Shown here one piece after another: positions 32,251-45,400 of a DNA stretch of 64,000 bases. Where the stretch lies: NCBI RefSeq assembly GCF_029784135.1, contig NC_073746.1:36251378-36315377 (forward strand). Direction: 5' to 3'. How positions within the stretch are numbered: position 1 is the first letter of the stretch; every line of letters begins with the position of its first letter. The notes below the pieces were generated by a model. It ran no database searches. It saw only the letters and a program-made list of their open reading frames with translations, and had not been told where the DNA came from. The stretch is from Toxorhynchites rutilus septentrionalis (taxonomy: Eukaryota > Arthropoda > Insecta > Diptera > Culicidae). Made by a program: the position numbers and the translations under genes.

Positions 32251-34324
32251 TTTTTTACGGAATATACGCATCGATCGATTCTATTTAGGTTTGGGTAAAA
32301 TAAACGTTTAGTTTTCCACCCGGAAGCAATCTATTATATTTGGAAACGGGGTTTATCGTCTGAAACAATTTTCCACAGGGAAATTCATCAAGCTGTGGGA
32401 ACTATTTTCTACTCTGGTGGAAACCATATTCTACTGCGGTGAGATATAGAATCCCACGATTTCCGAGCAGTACACAGTACACAGACTTTGTGGGGATTGA
32501 TTATGAAATATGAGTAATCCAGGGGAGATGCCCTATTATCATTCCTACAAGCGCCAGATTCACGTGAGGGAGAAAAAACGTTACACAATGTACAGCGAAC
32601 AATTCTAAGAAAGCACGCGGAACCGTTCCACAACTGGTTCTATCCACAATGAGCATTTGATTAACGTATGAATCGCGTTTCGTTTGACGTAAAATGCTTA
32701 GCTAAGCACGTGTACGTTTGTAGAGTAGAATAAACTGATATGTTGATTGGGAAGTGTGTAAATTTTCGAAATTATTCGAAATGTCCAAATTTACCGGTAT
32801 TTCTGTTTGGGAATAAATGCTGATCAAACCGCACTCGACCGCAAGATGAAACCATGGTAAACGTGATAATCTGCACGATCGATGGGAACGAACTTGAAGC
32901 TTTGGCAGCAGACATAAATGCTGTGCTAAAAATCACAGTAGCGGCGGAAATACGTCGGGGATTACCAATCGGAATCTACATTAAAAATTAAACCAGTTTC
33001 TATTATGTTTCTTCTCGTCAGATAACTAAATTAATTGGCTTAATAGATCTTCTCATAATAATGTTTAACAATTGGCTCGAAACTGCTTCAAAAACTTTTT
33101 TTTGCAGAAACACAACTGCAGTTTTAGAGCTCGTTGCGCGGACATGTGGCGCGCCGCAGGCATTCTTTGTCAGTGCATGACTTTATTGAGTTTGGGTTTT
33201 TCGAGAGCTCGGAAAACCCAAACCGAAGAATGGTGTGTGCGAGACAAAAAGAAATGGAAACTCATCCAAGCTTATGAGTTTTGTAAGCACATCTTCTTCT
33301 CTCGCTCGGTTTGAAACCCATGGCCGATGGGAATGGCATGAAAATACAGTTTGTTTCCCATTTTTTCTGTCTTCTTTTTTTCGCGTCAATTGCATCAGTC
33401 AGTCGGCAAAAGTTGGGACCAGCAGATCATTCGGAATGTTCACTCCGAACCGCTAGCACAGAAGTCTTTTGCGAGTTTTTTTTTTTTTGTTTTCGATGCG
33501 TCGGGTGAGTTAGTGAAATGGTTTGAATAGAGGGCAATAGCTGTTAAAATACGGAAAATATACGTTGAAGTAGTAGAATCTTTCATGTATTGTGACTATC
33601 AGCTCATTAGAAAGGACTTATAGGTAATAAATATTTATTTTTGTGTGACTGCAATAAATCGTGCTATGGGAACGAGTCGCTGGATGCAAAGAATATCTTG
33701 TACTAGAAGTGCTAGATGAATCTTGTGGTAAAAGACTTGAACATATCTTGAGTATTTCTAAACGTTCTCCATGAAGATCAATGAACTTTTGTATGTGTAC
33801 AAAGCAGCTTTTGAGGCACTCTTGTCCCACGAAAGAGATATTCCCAGCATGCCTTTTATACGCATCAACTGTTGCTTCAAGCATCGAAAAACGTTGGCCA
33901 CGCAAATTATTTTTGATGCGCGGGATTGGGAAGGATTCTTTTAGGGGCTAAACTCAGGCAATACGGCGATATTTTGAGCGACAAATAAGCTTTTTTTTGA
34001 TGCGATGTGAGAGCTTACGTTGTCAAATCATACTGTTGTCCCGAGGATCGTGCTATATTGAATGCACCTTATACACTATATCTAGAATCTCTAACTAGTA
34101 GCAAATTTTGAGCAGCTCCTAAATAATCCAACTTGGAGCATACAAAGACAACGTATTCTTCAAATAATTTTTATGGGCCCAAATCAACACTGCAACGAAA
34201 AAGAAGTTATTGTAAAACGATTGGTGTTCTCGATAATATGTTAATTTTGACTTCGTTGGTGCCAAGATTTGGAACACGTTGATTGACACACTTGATATAA
34301 GTTGTTGTTCTGTGTAGAACTATA
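32251..34324. other. Intergenic sequence, no gene recognised
   Basis: A near palindrome TTTGGGTTTTTCGAGAGCTC and GGAAAACCCAAA lies at 33191-33222. A stretch at 34192-34240 (AAAAAGAAGTTATTGTAAAA, then CGATTGGTGTTCTCG) repeats sequence at 42886-42925, so it belongs to a dispersed repeat. No coding gene seen. Confidence 0.35.
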
Positions 34325-35790
34325 TAAAGTGTCGGACATAACATTAAGACCACTATTCAAGAAAAAAAAGTGACAAAACTTTGAGAAAAAATAATCCAAT
34401 CCAGTGATTCAATCCATTTATAATAATTTATTTGCATTGTTCGGAAAAAATTACAACATCTGTAGCTAAAACAATATTCATTAATTAACAAATGCGTTTT
34501 AAGCATATTTAACAACTAAAATGACGCGACAAAAATTATGACCGGTTTTAAAATTCATGGTAAAAAATAAAAACAAGAAAATTTATACCGTGAAAAGCTT
34601 CTAGAGTTAGTACTTGGTCGTGTAAATTTTGTTACGCATCACTTTACGGTCTCGGCTTGGGTCCTATCTCTCAATTGCTGCTCATTCTTCGACTTCTCCG
34701 TGTACACGAACCTATTCACGATCTCCCATAGGTTCTGTATAGGGTTCAGATCCTGCGTTGGCCACTGTCATGGAGTGATTATCTGACATCGATGACATCG
34801 ACATCGATTATCCTGAAATCACTTTTTGACGGTCTTGGCGGTGTGCTTCGGATCGTTGTCCTGCATGAACTGCCCTGATATGGCAGTTCATGTAGGATAA
34901 CGTGGGGCATCTCCCACTAAGCGTGTGGCAGAATAACATCCCTGATGATTTTGGTATTGATCCATGATCTTATCCACATACCACAGGGGGCAAACCGCGT
35001 ACCAGGAGAAGCACTTCCACACCATAATGTTCCCTCCTCCATGCTGTGACATGTAAGCGCAGCCTATTGGGCGATGGACCCAAGTTTTTCCGTCCGAGCC
35101 AATGAGGTTTTACCTTCGTCTCATCCGACCACAGTATATTTCGCCACTGCTTTTCCTTATCCGGACCGATCCAATCGATGTGGCCTTTCGCGAACTTCAT
35201 CCGCGCCTTCAGATGCTTCGGCGTCTGCATCGGAACCTTCCGGGGGCTTTTACCGCCTAGCCCTGCTCCACCAGCCACTGCTGAACTGTCCGGGTACTCA
35301 CGGACAAGTTCAGTTCGTCCCGGATCTTTTTCGAGGCCTTGAAGTGATCTTTCTTGGAGGCTCGCTCTATGACAGAGTCATCCTTCACGGTCGTTTCCCT
35401 TGGGCGTCCAGTCGTTTCGGATTTATTGTGGTCGTGGAGGGCATTGGACACGAAGGTTTTGGATCGTCCCAAATACTGTGCGATTTCGCGGATGACCATC
35501 CGCTGCAACTAGAATTCGAGAATTGAAAGTTTACTTACTTTTTGTTTACATGATTAATACATGCCAGGATCCGGAAAAAATACCATCGAGAAACAATAAA
35601 TATATTTTCAAAAATCGATCGAAACAACACACGAAACAGCCGAAACGAGGCATGGAAAAATGATACAAATTGCAAGCCTTTTATGTGATTTTAGTCTAGC
35701 CTTTTTGTTCGATCATTTTTAAGGCCTATTTGAAGACCACCAAAACTTATCGAGTACATAAACTTGAATTTTCAGATAGTGGTCATCTTT
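34325..35790 (-). pseudogene. Tc1-like transposon relic
   Basis: On the minus strand, 35508-35257 encodes a helix-turn-helix region (REIAQYLGRSKTFVSNAL) and a second DNA-binding segment (KKIRDELNLSVSTRTVQQWL). After a frameshift near 35265, frame 35278-34970 carries ILWSDETKVKPHW, with the first catalytic Asp. Further left, codons for QDNDPKHTAKTVKK can be read (34865-34825). Near 34750-34720 the codons read QDLNPIQNLWEIV, where the family's catalytic Glu is replaced by Gln. An outer sequence AACATTAAGACCACTATTCA at 34341-34360 is partly inverted near 35772 (TTTTCAGATAGTGGTCAT). Frameshifts, stops and the lost Glu make it inactive. Confidence 0.85.
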
Positions 35791-36837
35791 CCCACCCCAG
35801 GTGTCCGTCTTTCCCGACTCAATCTTATTTTTTTTCAAATGCCGAACACATGCATTTTGCAAAATTTCTGCATCAAAGACAAATTTTATTATAAAAAGAG
35901 ACCTAGACTATCAATTTGTGGTGAGATAGCTATATATTTATTGTGAAATTCAAGAAAAAATCAACGTTTACTTAAGGTATCCGTCTTTACCATCCTTCCC
36001 CTATATTCTGCTTTGACGGGATGTCCATCGATCGCTAGGTCATTCCACATATAGCTAACGATTCCCCTGCATACTAAAAATGTTTCATTTACAATTCCGG
36101 GTCCCTTGCTTCGAGTTTTCCATCCAAGTGAGATCCCTCATGATCACGAAGAAGTATTTAACCTGCCGGAAAAGAGACAATCCAACTCAGTTGAATGCAC
36201 TGCGTGCTGGAGATGGCCTTTTTAAAACAAGGGTTCTCGTCTGGTCCTCTATTCACATTAATTATGGTTACTGCCTTGATTATTCTTCGGTACCGAATAA
36301 TCTCGAATTCAGGCAGCTCGCATATACTTTGAAAATCGATCCCATGAGGAAATGCGTTCGAAGAACAGTGCTCTCCTGAAAAATTGCAACGCATATTGGA
36401 ACACTGCATAGAACAACTTCAGCATGATCGAGGTGCCCTAGATTTGTTTTGCATCCTGCGATAACATACGGAATAAGCTTATGTCTTCCAGCCATGACAA
36501 CATCATGATTTGGTAGATTAACGCAATATTCGAGCTGCATGAGGCGGTGCCTGCTTACTGCCCATTACATCACGTGCTTATCATCTTGGCTCAGGAAACA
36601 CACCTCTTTCGGTCTCAGAATCGAAGCTAGGGGCGCGTGAATTTACGTAATTTGTGCACGACGCCTTACGAACAAAAGTATTTTTTGTGTTTCTAAAAAA
36701 TAAATCAACAATACTGAAATTTTCAACAATATTGAGTCTGACGTCATTTTATCAATTTGTACCGTATTTTGAGTATCTTATTTTCAGAAAAAAAAATATT
36801 TGTAATAATGTCCTGTTGTCCTACGATTTTTATGGAA
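35791..36837. other. Intergenic sequence with MITE end fragment, no gene
   Basis: GTGTCCGTCTTTCCCGACTC near 35801 and TATCCGTCTTTACCATCC near 35979 match the end vocabulary of the MITE at 28998-31463. Open frames at 36080-36379 and 36280-36540 have no recognisable domain. Confidence 0.35.
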
Positions 36838-37690
36838 ACCCTTAAAGCATGGGTTTCCATAAAACATGCTTCTTACCAGAGATTAGTTCGTGACCTTTCG
36901 AACATTTATTTGTCTTGTTGAAAGAGATGATGAATCTGCCATTAAAGTTGATGTTAATTCTGATGATTTTATTAGAGTTCATCAAAATAAAAGGGAAGAA
37001 GTATTTTTGACTAGTGAGGTTCAAAGTGTTTTTAAGAAATATAGATGGTCGAATCCACGAATAGATCGCATTGTTGGCGAAGGACTACGGAATTATTTTT
37101 TTCAATTCGGTTGTTTACCACTTTGGCTGGAGATGAAGTAGAAAGGCCGGTGCCGTCTTGAGATTCATTTTCGTTCACTATAATAGTTTGGGCGGTGAAC
37201 ATCAGGGTTTCGTCATAGTTGCTTTTCATGAAACCAATTAGTGATTGTGAAACCAACGAGACTTTAGTCGACAGTGTGACATTCCCCGCTCGGAACCGAT
37301 CCCGATTTTTAAAGCAATTCGGACGGGATTTATCTGTGTGATTGCTACAGGAAACACACTTCTTACGGCACAATTGAAAGGTATGTCACCGGCCTTTCTA
37401 CTCCATCTCCAACCAAAGTGGTAAACAACCGAATTGAAAAAAATAATTCCGTAGTCCTTTGCCAACAATGCGATCTTTTCGTGGATGCGACCATCTATAT
37501 TTCTTAAAAACTCTTTGAACCTCACTAGTCAAAAATACTTCTTCCCAATTTTTTTGATGAACTCTAATAAAGTCATCAAAATTAACAGCAACTTTAATGG
37601 CAGATTCATCATCTCTTTCAACAAGACAAATAAATGTATGAAAGGTCACGAACTAATATCTGGTAAGAAGCAATTTAAAGCATGGGTTTT
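36838..37690. repeat. Large inverted repeat with about 300-bp arms that share a reading frame
   Basis: The left arm (about 36838-37150) and right arm (about 37385-37690) are inverted copies, roughly 90% alike by eye, around a 235-bp spacer. Each arm carries the same 83-codon frame reading toward the spacer: 36890-37141 on plus (TFICLVERDDESAIKV..., ending FFQFGCLPLWLEM) and 37649-37398 on minus. The spacer, on the minus strand, encodes a Cys-rich piece (CRKKCVSCSNHTDKSRPNC). I do not recognise the protein family. The palindrome could be an inverted duplication of a fragment of an unknown transposon or host gene. A transcript through it would fold into a long hairpin. Confidence 0.75.
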
Positions 37691-37904
37691 GAAGAACACC
37701 TGAAAATTTGAAACGACTAAGAGATTCAATTGAGCAGTCATTGAGACGGTCTGTGCGCAAATATGCTGTCGCTACGCTTTAGGTTTCATCTCTATAAAAT
37801 TATACTAATTCAAGATTTAAATGGACGTGATCATGTCACTCGTAAGAAGCTTTGTGAAAAAATGCTTCAGACATCCATCTACATGATAATGATTGTTTCC
37901 ACCT

Positions 37905-39070
37905 GAGTTTCCACCTCACCATACAAATGAAACACAAATTTCTGTATTACTCGAGAATTAATCAAGAAAATGAAACCAAATTAGGCATTTGGAGGTTTTA
38001 GGGTGCAATAAATGTTTCTGTGGTGGTTAGACACTCCTCCCTCCTCTCTAAGGGGAGCTGCCATACAAATGAAACACAAATTTCTGTACTACTCGAGAAA
38101 AAATCAAGTAAATGAAACCAAATTAGGCACATGGAGGTTTAAGGGTGCAATAAATTATTCTATGGTGGTTAGACACTCCACCCCCCTCTCTTAGGGGTGG
38201 GGGGCGTTCTGCCATACAAATGAAACGCAAATTTCTGCATAACTCGAGAATCAATCAAGAAAATGGAGCCAAATTTGGCATGTGAAAGTTTTAGGGGGCA
38301 CGAAACTTTTCTATGATGGATACACTCCTCCCCCCTCTCTGAGGGGGGCTGCCATACCAATGAAATACAAACTTCTGCATAACTCGAGAACTAATCAAGC
38401 ACAATTTGGGATGTGAGGGTTTTTTGGTATAAGAAATGTTTCTATGATGGTATGACACCCCTCCTCTGGAATGGTGAGGGGGTCACATAAAAATGTTACA
38501 CATATTTCAACCAAAAATATTCCAATCAAACATGACAATTGAAAATTTTCGGAAAAGTCTGAAGGAAAAAGGGAAAATTCGGAAAATTGAATTCCCATAT
38601 GTTCTACAATTACATAGTGACAAGCGTTGTTAGTCCATTTGATGTTTGCGCTAACGAAATATCTTCATCTTCTTCTATCTATACCAATAAAAATGGATTG
38701 CCGAATATGTTGATAAGAGCAAAACTCGAGGAAGGAATTGTCCGATTTAGGGCTGTCTTTATTCTATCATATTTTCTGTAACAAACATTTATTCCATGTA
38801 ACGGAGAAACATGTTATTTGCAAGTGGTTGAAAAATCTTGAACGAGAATTGTATCAGAAAATAATCTGATATTATAATGATGAGTTTTGGTAGAAGTACT
38901 AGGAATTTTATAGTAAAAGGTGAATTCAACAGGGTCGATTAGAAGATTAATCAATGAAAAGTTTTGCGATTTGACCCATGAACTTGCGCTTAGTAAAAAA
39001 CGTGAATGTTTAAAGGTATTGATAACAAAAAACAAATTTTGGGCGGGACGAAGTTTGCCGGGTCAGCTAG
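37905..39070 (+). mobile_element. Non-autonomous Helitron with internal minisatellite
   Basis: Ends at 39070 in GGGCGGGACGAAGTTTGCCG followed by GGTCAGCTAG before host T, the Helitron 3' terminus. From about 37915 to 38480 it carries four to five units of about 130-145 bp (CCATACAAATGAAACACAAA, TTTCTGCATAACTCGAGAA, then a CT-rich tract such as CTCCTCCCCCCTCTC). The unit-free part (38610-39050) matches the copies at 15912-17165 (inverted) and 11355-12760. No Rep or helicase domain is present. Confidence 0.85.
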
Positions 39071-41961
39071 TGTACTATATTTTCAAATGATACAGCATAC
39101 AGATTTTCAACCGTTTGAACCGCTTTTTGAGTTTGTATCGAGCAAACCCGTTGTGTGTGACATCAGCATTAGGTGAGATTACTGACTGCTCGCTAGTTGG
39201 AGCGAAACAGAGTATTAGAAATTGCGAATGGCTTATTTATACCCAATATAATCATCTATCCACAATGTTCGTACGAACGAACGCTGCATTTACATTTCTA
39301 GCCAGCGATTCACGCACGGCCCATTCGCAGTGGTATATAAACATTTTCTCCATTTCTCGGAATAAAAAATACGGGTAGGTAAGGACACATACAGAACGAA
39401 TGTTTGGGAAAAAGAGTGTGCTTCAAATTTCAATTAATTTAAACCGCTCACGGATTAAGGAATCGTAATGTATAGCATATCAAACAATTCTTAGAGACTT
39501 TCCAATTCGATTGGTTTGCAGTAAAAATAGTTATTAACTAGAAAACTACTCCATAAGAAGTTGTTTTCTGGTTTGATACTCTGTTGCCTCCTTGCCCAGA
39601 AGCGCATGAGATGGAGACAAAGGATTTATCAATTGTTCAGACGTTGCGAAGAACCTGGACACTCGACTCAAGTGTGCGACCCCCTACAAGGCGACGTCCA
39701 GGTCTGAATACTAGGGAACCGTTGACGACCTTCTACGTCACTCCACATAAAAAGGAAAACAGTGCGATACAAATGATGACAAGGTTTATAGTTAAACAAT
39801 ATTTATTTGTAATTCATGTAAAGTGTATTTGTGTGTATATGGCTGTGTTTCCAATCGGGCTGGGCTGGGTATGTTGTCCTCTCCTCGATGAACGGAACGG
39901 AACGTGGCCAGGGGGTTGGGGGTGCACGCAGCTTGCTGATTTGTAACTTTTAATCCAGAAAATAAAAGAGCCCGTCCTTCTATGCTAGCCCCTTCTATAT
40001 CTTCCCAAATGAGTGACCAGCTTCCTCCATGATTTTCAGTTCTCTAGAGAGATCAAAGGAGATGAAATTACCCACTGATCACTAATGTCTCTCTTCCCAA
40101 CTTACCCCGGCCAAGGTATGCTCTGATCGGTTGTTCTGTTGTGTAAGTGTGATGCATTAATATGGCTATTGACGGACTTCCTCAATGTGTCGTCGAGGAA
40201 CCTAGAACTCAGGTTACAACCCTTGCTGAAAAAAGTAGCCCTACGTCAAAACTAGTTAATATAGTGGTTAGTTGAGTTAGAACTAGTTGAGGAGGCAACA
40301 TTTCTTAAAACTATGTAAAAATTTTACGATACTGCGTTGGAGTACATTGAAAAATCGATCACGGGCACATCGAATCGTTCCACTAGGTGGAGCGAGCGTC
40401 GGGTTCGATGTTGTAGGTTTTGTCACAGTCTAATCACCACGAGTGTGGTTCGACGTTGTACGCTAAAAAGTTACAGTCCATTCCGGAATGGTCTGATATT
40501 CAAAGTAGCATTAAAAAACCCGTTCATATAGATTACAGGAGCTATAATTTATGAGAAAAATAAAGTGGAACATATCTTTACCAGTTGCGATTCGTTGTGT
40601 GTCAATATTTTCGAAATGGAAAATAAATTTCTAGAATGTAAGGAAACATTCTTTCGTTGTGGAAAACAAAGCAGGTGCATCTAAGAATATTTGAGTGATT
40701 GGTTGTATTGTCGTTTTTTATTCACTCAATACAGTTCTTTAGAAGATATTACTTCTTGATCATCTTTTTCGGCTTACGTGTCTCGTTTTCATTCCTGAAC
40801 TATTTGGTCACCCTACTGAAATGGAAAAAATGGTCTTCTACTTAACCTTTTCTTACGTAGTATTGACTTGAATACTGAGAAGTTTAAAAGAAAATTCAAT
40901 ATCGGAACACTTTGAATTCAAATGGGGGTGTTTTCTGAGCCCATAACTGTACACACAACATCTACATTCGTTTATCCTATAGCACTTACGAAATTCGCCC
41001 TGGAGCGCCTGACCACCATGGTTCAATTCGAAGAATCAGCGAAACACAGTGACCCAGGTTATTCCAAAATATTGAAATAAATTGATCGATACACTGTAAG
41101 CCCCAGCGAAAGTCGTACAAAATCGTTGACCTTTCAACTTCATTTTTGGCTGTGTACAAATACCATTAGAAACATTAAACTATCTAACGCTCATGACAGG
41201 TTTGATATATTGTAACAGGTGATCATGTTCCTCAAGACATATCGAACAACCTCTCCCCGTCGATGTTTTGTTTTCAAAGCAAACCAAATTATCATATGAT
41301 TGCTTGGGGTAAGAATTCAAAAGCCTTTGATGCTCTTAGTAAACTTCAGTATTGTTCCTACTGATTATGTACATCGATTTAATCCTTAGGGGCGATTTGC
41401 CACCGGAAGGCAGTTTCTGCATCCAGGATTTAAATTTGCATTTGTATGTTTTGTCATCAAACTAGCCCACCCACAAAAAAATCTTCTGTGTACTTTTGCC
41501 AATTTCACTTCACTTACCTCCCACGATTTTTGCGCACATTTACAGTAAGTTGCCTTCAGATCCCGCATGGGTTCCTTCCAAGAAAAAGAATAAGCAGATC
41601 CGGAAAAGGTACACTTGTTTTATTAACTATTATACGCAGGCACGTCCTGACTGTAGCATAGAGAGGTAAGAAGTACCGTTCAGAGTCAGTTACTTTTCAC
41701 TTGCTGCAAGAATGAATTAATTCAGGTAGATGCATAAAATTATGAATGGTCAACGGAAGGATTCTGAAGGCGGAGTACTGCCTTTTTGTATGCTTCATTC
41801 ACGATAACTTCCAAGCCGGGTATGTTTACATTTCATCAATGAGTTTGGAAACAATCAATGATTGGGGAATGGCAACATTGATCTTCTTCCATAATTGTTT
41901 GTTTAATTTGGAATAAAAAGGCAGCCTGACAAGTAGCAAGTCGTCCAGTATTGTCCCAAAC
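39071..41961. other. Upstream region of plus-strand cactus copy, no other gene
   Basis: No conserved reading frame found. I looked for Rel sites near 41400-42033 and saw only weak candidates (GGGGAATGGC near 41864). Confidence 0.35.
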
Positions 41962-42033
41962 GTGTGGTACGAAGGTTGTGCTCACAGTGTTTTTTCTCAC
42001 ATCTTTTCCTTCAGACTCTCTCATTTTCTTGCC

Positions 42034-42401
42034 ATGGATTCAATGAAGAACGTCATCCGTGAAAATAGCCAAATTCCTCCGAAAGTGGAGCAAAAGCTGT
42101 ACGAAACACAATCCAGTGATTCTGGATTTGACTCGGACCAAAATTCTGCATCTGATGGAAGTACCATCCAACTCAAGTCCGAATCGGGAGAAGGAGGTCA
42201 ATTCAATTGCCAAAAACACAACGATTCTGGCATGATTGGTACCGATTCCAGCCAGAAGATTTGTCCTACGGTCCGGGAACGGGTCTACAGTGACTATTGC
42301 CACCTGTGTGAAAGTTTCCTTCAGCTGCAGTTGAAATCTAACCGAGTGGTGCCCCCGTTGAAGTGGGAGAAGTACTTCCACCAGGACGACGATGGTGACA
42401 C
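42034..42401 (+). CDS. cact: Plus-strand cactus paralogue, exon 1 (N-terminal regulatory region)
   Basis: Encodes 122 residues plus two bases of the split Thr codon and ends before the donor GTGAGT. It holds the phosphodegron and the DSFLQL-like segment ending WEKYFHQDDDGDT just before the ankyrin domain. The phase-2 boundary equals that of the minus-strand copy. Confidence 0.93.
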
Positions 42402-45400
42402 GTGAGTATTATTTTTACTTTTAATATTTTGAATGTATCATATGAATTCTCTCAAAAGTTACTGAATATTAACTAAATCCATTTAAATTAATCAAATCAT
42501 CAATTCAAAACGAATACATTTCGTAAATTTGATTTATGAAATCGGAGGGACCTGTGGAAGACTACAGAATATTGTTCATGCTCTTTCAGAAAATAAGTGT
42601 TAATTGAATATTCACAATTAAATCTTCTTCAGTTTTAGTCTTGAAACATTTTAATTTAATTTTGATCATAAATCGATCGGAGATGTACTTGGAGACGTTT
42701 TCTTTATATTTATGTGTATTTGGTTTCAAATCCATTTACAACGGCGTGAGCTGATCAAGTAGATCGAACGTCTGAGAGCTTTCTTGTCTTTCAAACATAT
42801 TAACGAGGAACTCAACCACTAACGTGTTGTCTAAATAATTTTCATGGCTCAACAGTAGAACTGCTCGAATCAATACGGCAACTAAAAAAGAAGATATTGT
42901 AAAACGATTGGTGTTCTCGAAAATATGTTGATTATTTTGATTTTGAATCATCATAACATCCACCCAAATTTAATCATAAAAGGCCTTTTTTGTCTAAAAA
43001 TACTCACATATCTACAATCTTTGAAATAATTTCGAATTTCATCCCTGAATTAAGGAATCATCTTTGGATGGAATCGAAAAAAAATGTAGTCTACAAAATT
43101 TGGAAGCTGTTTTATAAATCAAGTCGTAACAAGAAACGGTTTTATTATCAACACTGTCGAAAAGTCAAGCGTAATCCCATCCCAATGAACATTTTCATAT
43201 GTATTAATCAATTGCAATCGGCAAATAAAACATAATATATCATATATTTTATTGAAAAATGTTATTGAGTTAGAATAACGTATGCATTCAGAAGTGGAGG
43301 CGATATATAAGGTGGTTCAGAGTAATTGTCACCCAAAAATTTCACGCTCGCGGCTCTCTCGCATGGCTACTAGTGGCTTCTAATCCCATATTTTTACCAA
43401 ACAGCCCTTGAATCTGTCAAATTATCCTAGCGTATTTCTGAAAGCTGTGCTGCATATATTCGATCATTCTGTTGATTCTACCGTTGATCTTGCTGCAGCA
43501 ACATTCTCCCGCCATTCTTACGCTTGAGAGAGTTACGAGCTACGACATTTTTGAACTCTTACTATCTGCTTGTAAGTGAGACTGTGATATCGTTATTTTC
43601 TGTAGGTTGTAAGTTCAAAATCCTTCTTAAATATACTTTGCATGGATGGCATGGAGGAATGTCTACCTAGCTGCCTGGTCATCATGCATCCAGATTGATT
43701 AGGATTTCGACGAATCCGCTGTTTCATTGTTTTCACCGCATGTGACAAACCGCTTAAGTTTTGGTCTTTGTTGAATTTTTCCATGTATCAGTCTTCTTGA
43801 ACCGTTATATGGTGCGAAAGATGAATCTGCTTTCTACTCCGAACACTTCCAGCCTCTTCAAGATCTTCTGCTGTAGCGTCTTTTTCAACGAAAGAATTTG
43901 CAATACAAACTTGCACGTCAAGTAGACATTTTACAATAACTTCTAAATAAAACCACTTAAATTTGTATTCACGTTTTGAACAAGACAGTTTAGAAAATCG
44001 GTGGCAGTTACTCTGAATCACGCTGCACATAAGCTCTGTCTAATTTCCTAAGGCCATCTTCCATAGCAGCGCATATAATAAGAATTTGGAATAAATGTTT
44101 TCATACATAATTTTAACACCGATTCAGTTCGAAAGAAGTCTTTTGAGACTTGAATCAAAATCATATTTTTTTCCCATGCCTCTAAAATTGAAATCTTGAG
44201 CTCATCTACAGTCACAGACTGCTTTCCTCTCCAAATAACCCAACAAACAATCATTAGCTGTTAATAAACTAGTCAGTTGAATAATGTTCGAACAATAGTA
44301 TTGAGTACTTGATAAGACGATTTCCTGACTATATGTTGTATAAAAGCTTATTCAGTCCTAATTGAAGCCATTGTTCAATCATTTATATTAAGTTGGATAA
44401 CACGCCAGTGAAATATTTTGAGGGTGGTTCATTTGTTCAACAACTTATGAAGAAGCTGAACAGACGCAATTTAAGGCTGAAATCCTTTATTCGACTATTT
44501 ACACTCTGCCCTACCGACACGAACCGATCATTAGTTATAATAAAATTAGTCAGTGTAATAATGGTCGAACAATAGTATTGAGTGTTCAATAAGACAATAA
44601 GCTGAACTATTCGTTTTCTAAAAGCTTACTTAGACCAAAGTGAAGCTTTTATTTAACTATCGATTTTTACCTGGGTAATATGCCAGAGAAACGGCTTGAA
44701 AACGTTTATTCAACTGCAAAGCAGCTTTTGTACAATACATGACAGACTACCAAACTGAGCATTTGCTGCCAGTGTTTTTAAGCTCATGTTTGACTGCTTG
44801 GCACCACATTTTTAATTGTCTTAACGGAGCAAATGCTTTCATGGAGGATCATCGACGCAAAAGTCGTAAGTTTGAATCTTGACCATTTTTTATTTTTTTT
44901 TTAAAGTTCAAACTCAACAAGTTTTATCTAGTACCTGTAAAAGACTCTAACGAGCGTCTGTCAAGGTGCTAAAAACTAATTCTATTTATAGAAATTCGGT
45001 AGAAGAAAATAATGCAGTCCGACAAAGATCTTTTTCTTCGATATCGCAGTCTAAGTAGAGCTAATCAAATCAGAATATGGTCGAATAGACGTTTCCACCT
45101 CACCTGAACGCGTTTTTCTCGAAACTAAGTTTTGAAAACTGGTGGGAGTTCTACCTCCGGAACGGTCCATCCAATTTTGATGAAATAGTTTTTCCCAGAT
45201 TCTTCACAAAATTTCCTGTCATCGCACGTAGGTTTTTTTTGGATATTTTGAAAAATAAAATTTTGATGAATGTTTTTGTCTTGACTTTTGAGGCAAAAAC
45301 CCAATTTTTCACAAAAAAATGTCGCCATTTCGTCAAAAATTATTTTTTTTTAATTACGTAAAAGGATCATTGGTTGAAATCGATCCACTAGAAGAACTTG

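Noticed and set aside
37915..38480. CRISPR-like array of repeats
   Set aside because: Units of 130-145 bp are contiguous, degenerate and lie inside a Helitron; there are no short repeats with unique spacers.
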